A stretch of DNA of 64,000 nucleotides from contig LVAO01000006.1 of the NCBI GenBank assembly GCA_001604065.1, positions 186,001 through 250,000 of the forward strand, given 5' to 3'. The notes below the pieces were generated by a model that did not search any database, was not told where the DNA came from, and saw only the letters and a program-made list of their open reading frames with translations. Positions 28,234 to 38,900 of the stretch are shown piece by piece. How positions within the stretch are numbered: position 1 is the first letter of the stretch; each line of letters starts with the position of its first letter. Position numbers and translations under genes: made by a program. The DNA comes from Clostridiales bacterium Firm_09. Lineage in GTDB: Bacteria > Bacillota > Clostridia > Christensenellales > DTU072.

Positions 28234-29613
28234 TTACTGCAAGATATGTCTGCATTTTCGTGCGATGAGCGGTTTTTCTTTGATTATCAGAAGATATCCC
28301 CACGATGCTATTGCGCTGACAGCAGAAGCAGTTATGATCGCAAAACCTATGCCGGGCATTCCCATGCTAAAGACGATCCCGAACAGATATGCCGCAGGCG
28401 CGCGTATACCGACAGAGGCAATCATATTTATCGTCATTGTCGCATAGGTTTTGCCATAACCGTCTGCAAGTCCATAGGCAGAGACCGCGAAAGGAACAAT
28501 CATATAATCGAAACTCATGATTTTCATATAGCTCCGTCCCATCTGTATTGTTTCTTCTTTGGTGCCAAACGCATGAAAGACAGCATCCGGAAAGAAAAAG
28601 GATACTGCCGTAATCAGCAAACCAAGCACCAGACTGATGCAGAGACCCGTAAACATTGTTTTGCGATTTCGCTCCGGCTTTTGGGAACCTAAATTCTGGG
28701 ATACCATTGCGGCAATCGCAAGGGATACGGCGCGCGCCGGAAGAAGCGCCATGCCGTTATATTTGGTCGCAATCGCGTGCGCTCCCGATGCAAATACCGC
28801 ACTGTCACCGCCTATCTGGTTGACAATGTAAGTTAACAGCATAAACGAAAGCGTTGCGGTGATATTGAGGACGGCAAGAGGTGCTCCGAGCTTTGCAAGC
28901 TCCTTTATCATGCCCGAATCGAAAACAAAATCTTCTTTCTGCAATCTGAACAGCGGCTGCTCCTTAAAAAGTACTGCGATGCCGATAACTGCCGCCACGC
29001 CTTCGGACAGAATATTGGAGATCGCAGTGAATCCCGCCCCCAGTCCGAGCCCTGCAATCAGCAGCATATCCCAACCGGCATTCATACTTGCCGCGGCTGC
29101 AATAATAAGCAGCGGCAGCTTTCCGTCCCCCAGGCCCTTGGAAACTGCGGCGACACCGTTATAGACAAATACCAATGGCAATCCCGACATGGCAATACGT
29201 ACATATCTCCTTGCTTCTTCAAACGCCTCTTGAGGAGTGGCAAGCGCTTTGAGCCAGACATCTGCTCCAAGCATCACCAGAACGCTTATAATCACAGATA
29301 AAATACCAAAAACCAAGCTGAAATTCCCGATACTCTGCCTGATTTCTTTTTCTTTTTTCGCTCCGTATAATTTTCCGATCAAAAGGGTCAGCCCGCCGGA
29401 CAATCCTGTCGCTCCGTTGATGATGAGATAGGTTATAAGGCCGCCGATTCCGATTGCCGACAAAGCCTCAGACCCTTTATAATGACTGACAACGATCATA
29501 TCGGTTACGTTGAATGCCGCCTGCAGCAGATTGGAAAGAATCAGCGGAAAGCTGAACAAAAGCAAATTTTTCATGATGCTGCCTTCTGCAAGGCAATTGT
29601 CCGTTTTCAGCAC
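28234..29613 (-). CDS. MATE family efflux transporter
   Basis: FPLILSNLLQAAFNVTDMIVVSHYKGSEALSAIGIGG...; ~12 TM helices. Confidence 0.93.
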   Translation of the reverse strand: MLKTDNCLAEGSIMKNLLLFSFPLILSNLLQAAFNVTDMIVVSHYKGSEALSAIGIGGLITYLIINGATGLSGGLTLLIGKLYGAKKEKEIRQSIGNFSLVFGILSVIISVLVMLGADVWLKALATPQEAFEEARRYVRIAMSGLPLVFVYNGVAAVSKGLGDGKLPLLIIAAAASMNAGWDMLLIAGLGLGAGFTAISNILSEGVAAVIGIAVLFKEQPLFRLQKEDFVFDSGMIKELAKLGAPLAVLNITATLSFMLLTYIVNQIGGDSAVFASGAHAIATKYNGMALLPARAVSLAIAAMVSQNLGSQKPERNRKTMFTGLCISLVLGLLITAVSFFFPDAVFHAFGTKEETIQMGRSYMKIMSFDYMIVPFAVSAYGLADGYGKTYATMTINMIASVGIRAPAAYLFGIVFSMGMPGIGFAIITASAVSAIASWGYLLIIKEKPLIARKCRHILQ

Positions 29614-29639
29614 ATGTCTAGTATATGAAAAAATGGCGA

Positions 29640-29672
29640 CAAATAAAAAAGCTGTCTCGGATGAAACAGCTT
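29640..29672 (-). terminator. Terminator of tRNA-Glu
   Basis: Minus strand AAAGCTGTTTCATCCGAGACAGCTTTTTTATTTG. Confidence 0.75.
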
Positions 29673-29674
29673 TC

Positions 29675-29749
29675 TGGTACCCCCAAGGGGATTCGAACCC
29701 CTAATACCGGCGTGAGAGGCCAGCGTCCTAACCGTTAGACTATGAGGGC
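29675..29749 (-). tRNA. tRNA-Glu (anticodon CTC), CCA encoded
   Basis: GCCCTCATAGTCTAACGGTTAGGACGCTGGC-CTCTCAC-GCCGGTATTAGGGGTTCGAATCCCCTTGGGGGTACCA. Confidence 0.93.
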
Positions 29750-29767
29750 AAGCCCTGATGCTTGATG

Positions 29768-29797
29768 ATTATAGCACAAAAAGACGAATCCACGCAA
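29768..29797 (-). promoter_or_regulatory. Promoter of tRNA-Glu
   Basis: -35 TTGCGT, 18-nt spacer, extended -10 TGCTATAAT on minus strand. Confidence 0.5.
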
Positions 29798-29951
29798 GCG
29801 ATTTTATTTGTTTTCCTTAGAGATACATCATTGCGATGATGGCGGGATGAATTTTCTTTTCTTCATGTTCTTCCTGCGGGCAGAAATAAGACTTTCATTG
29901 AGGAGCGCTTAAAAAAAGATCGTTTTTTCTGGAATGGAATGGGTATGCAAA

Positions 29952-29986
29952 ACAAAAAGCACCCTTTGGCAGGTGCTTTTTGTTTT
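29952..29986 (-). terminator. Terminator of the giant lipoprotein gene
   Basis: aaaaagcacc-ctttggca-ggtgcttttt hairpin, T-tract on both sides. Confidence 0.75.
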
Positions 29987-29997
29987 TGCGTGAAGAA

Positions 29998-32900
29998 TTA
30001 TAATAAATGTTCGCTGGTGCTGTTCATCGCGGATTCCAACCCGTACAAAAGAATGGGCGCCGAGGTCAAATCCAGATAACAATAAACATAGTTGTCCATG
30101 AAGGTCTCAAAGTAACCCATGCCGGGCACCAGACCGGAATTGAAATCGTTATTGTCGGTCATCCAGTACAGCGTGGAATTGTAATATGGCGCTTTGCCGT
30201 TGCCGACCGCCATGCCGTCCAGTTTCACCGATACCGTATGGTAATACACAGAGGCGCCATTGCCGACAGGATCGCTTCTGTACGATAATAAGCCGCCCAG
30301 ATTACCGGTTTCTTCGACTGCTGTTCTATTGATTTTGGCAGAAATGGTATGCGTACCCGTTGCGAGATTGATACCGGAGGCAAGAAGCTGTTTTTTATAA
30401 ATTACGGTATTATCGATAAAGTAGAAGTAGAGTTTCTGCTCGCTGCCGATATATTCTATAACGTACGCTCTTCCGTCGGAGGATTTGTCTGTTGCGGCAA
30501 TCACAAACTTGAAGTCGGCGCTGCCGATGCCGCCGTTGAAGGCAAATTTGACAGAAGACTCGCCCATTGCACTTAAGCAGGCGCTGCCGGTATTGTCGGA
30601 GAGATACACCTTGCCCGAAGATACGGCTACACCGTTCGGACTGCTTTGTTGATACGCTCCGCCTATGATATAATCGTTAACCGTCTTGTTTTCAAACCCG
30701 TACTGCGCGCGGCTGATTGTGAGCTTTGTATCCGCAGAGATAATGGATGCCTGACATCCGCTTATGCCGATCAGGTTCTTAATCTGGGTTTCGCTGACGG
30801 GTACGCCGTTGCTGTTGGTAAACAGAGAGCCTTCACGGATGATGCAGGAATAGATTTCTGAAGATCCGTTATAGAGTAAAAACTTGACTGAGGCTCCGCC
30901 GAACGCATCGGGATTGGTTTTGTCAATATAGAGCTTTGCGGTATATTCCGTTTCGCTCTCCCAATTTACACCCGGGATGCTGTTGTAATAATTGACCCCG
31001 TTGCCGAATGTAACATTCAGCCTTGTAATCTGCGTGCCCCCGTTGGCGTCCCTTTCGTAGGATAATGCGATGCCGTAATATCCGGCAGCCATCTGATATC
31101 CGGCGGCATAGGAACTGTCGTTCCCCCACAGCGTCACAAAAGTTTTTGCATTTGTCGCGCGGTAGTACGGACTGCCGCCGCCAATCCCTTCCATTTTTGC
31201 AACCTTCATCGAGAGGGACAAAGTCAGCGAAGTATACGCGGTTCTTGAAGACGCCAATTCGTAGGTATGGTACTCCTGTTGCAGGTTATCAATCAAATCA
31301 TCGTTATCGCCGTCTGTATAGCTCTTGAAAGCGGCGGGATTGCTGGGTAAAATATTGCTGTTGATGATCGACCCTCCTTTTTCTTTGACAGAGGAGACAA
31401 CCGCGGCATAGGACACATGAATGACTACCGCACAACGGTCAACAACATTGACGCCATGCCATATCGTCAATTCCAGATGATAGGTGCCGCTTCTGAGTAT
31501 CTGGTTTTCGGATGCGGACACCTCTTCACCGTTCAGCTTATAGACATTGACGTAGCCTCTTGCCGCGGATACACTGTCCGAAATCGAGGACTTGAGGACG
31601 ACATCCGGTCTGACTGTTACGGTGTCCGACGTGGTCAGATAATAGGAGAGAGGCAGAGATTCCGAAATTTTTGCCCGCGTGGCGATACGGTCATAATATC
31701 CGATATAGCCCACCGCGAAGTTCCGGACCCAGGCATGCATGCCGTAGAAGCTGATCTGGGGCTTTGAAACTTCGTTTGAAGCAAAGGTAAAGGAAGGAAT
31801 AGCAATCTGCGCATAGGCATAGTTATCGATATAGAGATACAAAATCTGCAGTCTCTTGTCAAAATATGCGCGGATAGTATGCGTGAATCCATCCAGCAGA
31901 TCTATATTGGGCAACGAAAGTTCTGTATCCGTACCGCTGATGTTGAGTTTGTAAAGCTTGTCGGTATGGTCATATTTGAAAACCAGATAAGAAGCACTGT
32001 CGATACCGTTCAACCAAAGCTGGAAGCCGGTTTCTGTTTTCGACGGAACCATACGCAACGATACTTCTATATAGTCATAACCTGCATTGGCAGCGGACAA
32101 AGTATACATGGATCCCGATGTATTTCCTGTCGCATTAATGTCGTTGCGGTAGGTATATCCCGACAGACTGACCGGCGTCAAAGAAGTTGAGGTATCATAG
32201 ATCCTTGCACGTATGGTATTGGTTACCGTAGGTATCGTCTGCTGAGCGGTCAGACCATTATTTACAGGATAATCATCCATTGTCGTCGGCCCGTTATATG
32301 GCGTAAGCGTGTACGTCCGGTTAAAGGTGACGGTAAGGTTGAAATTCCTGTTGAGATTGGCGGGCAGAGAAGAAGGCGATATGCTGACGTTGTATGCGCC
32401 GGGAAGCGTCCTCAGTTCCTGATATGAATAATAGTATACCGAGTTGTCCTCATAGGTCGCTTTCATGGTGAAATTATCAACGCTGTCCCCATTCAGAAGG
32501 ATATCCCCATCGGAAATGGACAAAGAAGCAAGATTCCCATAGACATTGAGTCTTGTCGTCTCATAATTGATCTGATAATTCTGCTGGCTGCCGTTGACAA
32601 AGGACAATCCGGAGAGAGAAATCGTTTGATTTTCTCCGATGCATTGATTATAAACCAATGTGTGTCTTACCGAATGGGTATAGTCTATATAATAATACGT
32701 GGTATCGCCGATCGTATATGTTTTTTCTGAGTCTCCGTAACAGTTGAAGATTGTCGTGGCTGTATCTCCGTTGGCAAAACCCGCATTGGAATAACTTGTA
32801 CCGTATTTATCGGTGTTGGTAAACAAGATATCGCCATAATAATACTGGCCGGATACAACGGTGTACTCTGTTCCGGACAGAGTCGCGGCAAAATAGCTTA

Positions 32901-35900
32901 TCTGCACCTTGGGATCCGACGAAGCGTTGTACATCACCGATATATCCTTATTGAACCGCACATATAATTGCCGTTTGATGACATTCAGATTGATGTTGGG
33001 AGCAAGTACGACATTATAATTTTTGAGAGTCAACAATGCGTCCTGTGAGAAAGTAAAATCATAACTTGTCAGGAGCTTCGGGTCCCAGGTGTTGCGCAAT
33101 CTCAGTCCTTCATAGGACGGATTGCTGAAAACCAAAGCAGCGGCATCATTGTTTTTGAATCCGGAATAGGAGAAATTCAGATTGGGCAATTCTCCATAAA
33201 TGGTTTCCGGACTTATGGCGGGATTGTCGGCGTTGGTGACATACATGGTAAGTGTAGCTTTATTGATGAACAGCCTGTATTCGATATGCTGACCGTATTG
33301 GTCATAAATCCCTGTCAGATTGTAGTTTTTCAATGCTTCGGCTTGGGCCGGTGTCCAATCAAATCCGACGATATAACCCTCTGCTTCCGTGATTGAAGTT
33401 TGCAGCGCAAACGGATTCTCATTATACAAATTGACATTGAAGTAATTTGTCGGAACGGTGAATGTGCCTCCGTCTTCACCGAGATTGTAGGTGTAATAAT
33501 AATCGTTTGTCTGATAATTGTAAAACACATTGATATAATCCGAGTACATGAATCCGCCGAAGGACAATATCAGAGCGTCGCCGTAAATGCGTGAAAGACT
33601 GTTGTTATAACCCGCATTGATCGTCAGATTGGCCTTGGATATCTTCATGAGTCCAGGCAACACGTTGATGGTATAGTTTGCGGAAGCAAAATTGGTTGCA
33701 GATATCTGATATTCGCCCGTAGAAGGCTTGGCATTCATGTCGGATATCACATCGTTGCCGAGGATATAAGCGCCGCCGGATTCTCCCAGGATCTTTCTTG
33801 CCGTATATACAACTGTACCGGCGTTGATGATATATTGCGTCAGAAGTGTTTGCGATACAACGCCGCCTTCTGAAACCAGCTGCAAATCACCGCTGGTCAA
33901 GCCCGAAACATAGCTCCATTTATTGACAAGGTTTTGTGTTATCTTCGTGCCATATTCGACATAATCGCTTCCGCCGGCAGCTCCGTATCCGGTATTATTG
34001 ATTTGAATGGTCAACAAGGACGGAGTAATCACGAATTCCCATGTATAGCCCAGCGACGTATTTTTATCCACCAGAACTCTGTAATTGTTGCCCAATGTTT
34101 CGGTGTCAATAAACGAAATACTGTAACGTCCCACATTGAAGTTGTTGCTGTCCTCTCTTTCAAACAGAGGATTGAAATTAGGCAATGTGACGACAACGCG
34201 GTTGCCGTTGACAATTTTGCTTGTTTCGTACGCATAATAATCAGGAGACCCCTGCACGGGATTCTGAAGAATCGTTCCGTATACCTTTGAATAGGTGAAT
34301 ACGCCGAGGTATACTTCCTGTTTATTGATGACGTATGTCAGCAAGGAGCTGTTGTAATTGTAATTCCTGTTGAAATCATTCTGACGGAACGAGAACCTGT
34401 ATTCGCCGGCATTTGTCGCGGTAGGATCCGATCCGGCTGACAAAGGAGTAAAGACAAACGCCAGATAGGTGTTTTCTTTTTCTATGATGTCATATGCGGA
34501 ATTAATTCTCGTCTTGGCGCTGTTGAGGTTTGCATTGCGCTCATCGGCAGTCGTGCTGACGCCTATTGCATTCAGATAGCCTGTCGCCTGATTGAGATAA
34601 TTGACGCAATTTGCATAGCTTGAAGTGCCTTTGAGCACCGAAAGGTGCGCGGTCAGATAAATCAGGGATTCCTGTATGCTGTTTTTGGCTTCTGCAATAC
34701 GCAATGAAGCAAGGCCGAGATCATCAAACAAAATATTGTTTGCCTTTTCGCGGTTGCGGGAGAAGAGATACACCATTTGTGTCATCGTTGATTGGAACTC
34801 TGAATATATTGTTTCCACATCGGTATATCCGATAATTTCCTGACCGTTATATATCGGAAGAGCTGAAAAGGAGCGCACATAAGGTTCACTGCCGGAGGCG
34901 ACTGTGGCGACGTTGAGCTGGTTATAAAGAATATTGACGGGCTGTCCATCATAAGATTTTGAAGCCGTCTTCATATTGACGTTGACATTGGCTTTGGTCA
35001 GCGTGAATTGATAATTTGCGGCAAGGTATACGGTGTGGTTGGGGTCTGTGCTGGATACACTGATGTTGTATACACCCACCTCGGTATTCTTTCTGCCATC
35101 GTTGGCGTCACGCGTAAATGTAAAGACAACGCTGGATTTTGCAAGCGTCGATACCTTGCTGAAATCATCAATACGAGGCTCGCTGCCGTCGTAAGCGCGT
35201 GTAAGATATTTCGACGCGATGGTAATCTTGGCATTCTTTGGTGTTATTTTATACTTGTAGGGCGCCGCAAGAGCTACCGTATAATTGTTGTTGGAAGGTT
35301 GCACGACAACAATATCATAGCTTCCCACCGTGCCATCCGAATTGAAGATAACATTTTTTGCCGTATCAAGTCCATGCTCGATACTGATGACTTTGATAGA
35401 AAAATTGATTTCGTCACTGCTGCCCGGGATGGTGTTGCTGAGAACATAATCGTCTGCTTTGATTGCGACATACTGGTTGTTATACTCTTTTTCGATTGTG
35501 TTGCCGTATGTCAAAACCGAAGGTTTCATGGTGACGGTCAACGGTCTCGGTGTAATGGTGAACGTTCTCGAAATGGAACCGTTGATCTGATAATTATCAT
35601 TCTCGCTGATCAGTGCCGAAACATATACTTCATAGTTTCCTACAAAGACAGCTTTGCTTCCGGTCGTAAACTGAAGAATAACCGATATCTGGTCCTTTAT
35701 TTCATTGTTGAACTCGTCCACCATGACGGTACCGTTGGAGTTATAGAATCTCTGCACTTCTGAATCCGGCACGTACGCGTCAAAGACATAGCCTTCCCCT
35801 TTGTAAGGCAGACTGTCGGGGATAACGATATTGACATTGACGCTTCTTTTGGTAATGGTGTATTTGTAATTTGTTCCGGCAGGGAAGGATACGGTATAAT

Positions 35901-38900
35901 TTGCATTGGTATTGTTGATGACCAGATTGTAACTTCCCGTATCGCGTCTGGCATCGGCAATGGTAATACTGATAAACGATGTATTAAAGGAGGAACTTAC
36001 CGGCACTTCCTGACCGTTTACAATCTGGTAGATGGAAAACGCCGGTGGTGATGGAATCCGTCCGTCAAAGACTTTCGTCAGCTGCGCAGGGTCGATACGG
36101 GCAATCAGGGATCGTGAAGTAATCTCAAAAGTCGCTCCTGTGAATTCGATTTTATAATTCGGATTCGAAGAGCTGAGCGTACCCGAAGTTATGGCATAGA
36201 CACCGATATGTTCGCCGGTCTGTCTGGCTATATGCCCCTGTAAAACACCGGACGGCAATTGCGAGAGAACCGTATACGTCAATTCGGGATCCTGATCTCC
36301 GTATATCTTTGACGCCGGATTTGCTTGGACATAAATCTGTTTTTGCTTGATTTCGATATAACCCGGGATATAGGTAATATCGTAATTTGATAGGACACTG
36401 CCCAGCGTTACACCGGTAATCGCTACAGTAAGAGGATATTTGCCTACATTGCTGAGCGCAACAACATTATGGGAGAACGTCAGCTGACCGGTGGTGCCCA
36501 GCAGCATCGCATAGGTGTCTGTCATGGCCAGCGCACCGTCGGTAATGGTGCATACGTCATCCCGATAAAGCGTTATATCCGAAGAACCGAAAACGGGCAC
36601 CGCATCGCCGTATGATATAATGCGGCTGTTGACTTTGATATACAGCTTGCGTTGGTATATCGTCAAATAGATACCGTTGGCTCCGCCGTCACTGGCAGTA
36701 TCGTTGATAAAAATAATATTATAATTGGGATTGGACAGAGTGCCTTTGGTGATGGCATATCTTCCGATGTTGTAGTTGTTTGCATCAACACGGGAAGGGC
36801 TGCCGGATAAAGTATCCGTACCATACAGACCGCTGTTCGGATCTCCCGGTCTGCCCGAAACAGTGTATCGGAAAAGAATATTGCGGTCGCCGTATTCTGC
36901 CGTCACCGGAACCGGTGTCACAAAAACATCCCTTGCCTTGATGACAAAATAATTGTTCACAAACACAATGTTGTAGTTGCGGCTGACCGACGTTCCCATG
37001 GATGCGGTGATCTGATAGCTGCCGACCGCAGTATTGACGCCGATCGGCAATGCCGAGCGATCCACACAAGTGAAAAGGAAGCAGGTAATCAGATTACCCG
37101 ACTTATCGTAGCAGTCGCTCTGGTCTCCCGATGTCATGATAAAATTGGCAGAGAGATAGGTATCGTTGTAGGCAAAGGGTCTATCCGTTGTCAAAGACGG
37201 ATTGCGGTATTTGTCTTCACTGACGAATGTAATCACATAATTGGGATTTGCGGTGCCATAAATCTTTTCTATGCCGTCAACAATCACGTAGATAGGACGC
37301 TTGCGGATAATCAGTCTGGAAGGACATACCACCAGAAAGCTGTTATGAATGCTGTCTCTGGTATAACCATTGGGATCTGCGTCATACGATACAACGATAT
37401 AGTATTCGCCTACTTCGTAAGGAAGCACGGTATAATCCTTATTGGGATCCTGATTGTTATATTCGTTTACGTTGACATATCTGACTCGGACATGTGCAAG
37501 CCTGTCCGGGCCGAAGAGCATCGTTGCTTCCGTCTGATTATAATCCGCATAGCCAAATACGGAGAATCCGGGAGCCGCGCTTGCACCATAGGTAAACTCA
37601 TAGCGGTTCTGGGCATCAAATACAACAACCGGAGTTTTTCTGTCCTGCATAATAATATCAAAATGCGTGGTGAACTTCTGTCCTTCCGCTTCATAAATGA
37701 TATATATCGTCTGGAGTTTGGAAACGCCGGAAAACTCGTTGCTGTCAAATTTGTTGCGGTTGACGTAAAACACACTTGTCGTGGCATCCGTCATATTGAG
37801 TTCCATCTGCGAACCGTTATTATAGAACAGCGATACCTTGCCTCCTGTCAGATCAAGCTCTTCCCCTTCTATATATTTGATTTTGGGCAGTGTCTTCACG
37901 CCGATGCCTGTCAGCTGCTTGGCTCTGACATCGATTGTCGTAAAAAGATAACACGTCACGCCGTTTTCTGTATACATGATGGATACGGAACGTTCTCCGA
38001 TGCGGGTATCGTTTTTATCATAACCGCCGGGGTTGTCTGGGCTCTTGACAATGTATGCCTGAATCATCGATATCGTTTCGCTGGTATCGTTGCTGTAATT
38101 GAGAATCAGCTTATATTCCGTGAGTGAAATGTCGTTATTTTCTATGACTGTCAACGGTTTGGTTTGCGCGGGAAACGTAATACTGTACAGTACTCTGGGC
38201 GTGATTCTGACTTCGACATCGAGCCACAGATTTTTGTTATAGATATATACGAGCTTGACATGCTGCGTGATTGCAGTATTTGCTTTATAGCCTTCCAATC
38301 TGAGAGAAAGGCCCAGCATTTCTGCCAACGTCCTTTCTTCCGTATCATCGCTGCCCGAGTTTTTTACCAAAACCGTAAAACCGCTTACCTTGGAAGAAAT
38401 GTCATTTTCTGTTAAATTCTGGCCCTCTTCTGCGTTAATGACCGGCCATGCGGAAGCACCGCTCCAGCGGAGAGAAGTAATGATCTGGTCTTTTACAGAA
38501 ATATTGAACGTCGTGAAAATTTCTTCATAATTATTCTCACGGGGAATATCGTTGTAATTGACATATATCACACGGATTTCTCTTGCATCCATTTGTATGC
38601 TTGTGTCGAAATTCTCAAAAACGAAATCCGAGAAATTGTCTTCCGTCACCTCGACAATGTCGGAACTGCCGTTATTATAACAGAACATCAATTTGAGACC
38701 GGCATAATTGATGTTGTCGTTCGAATTAAACAAATATTCTGTCTGTACAGGAGCCGACACAAGACTGATGCTCCGCAATGCCTTTGCGAAAACCTCAATC
38801 TGCGTATCGATCGTATGAATATCTCCCGTATTGGGATCGGTATAAGAAATGGTGACGGTGCGTATCTCCGCCTTAAGATTGCGGGGATTGTAATTCACCA

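Noticed and set aside
29510-29704. Plus-strand ORF ending in YPQGDSNP
   Set aside because: Antisense of the MATE gene start and tRNA-Glu; spurious.
34998-38127. Many plus-strand ORFs (e.g. 35008-35763, 37345-38127) opposite the giant gene
   Set aside because: Shadow ORFs of a repetitive beta-domain gene; the minus-strand frame is a single coherent protein with a signal peptide.
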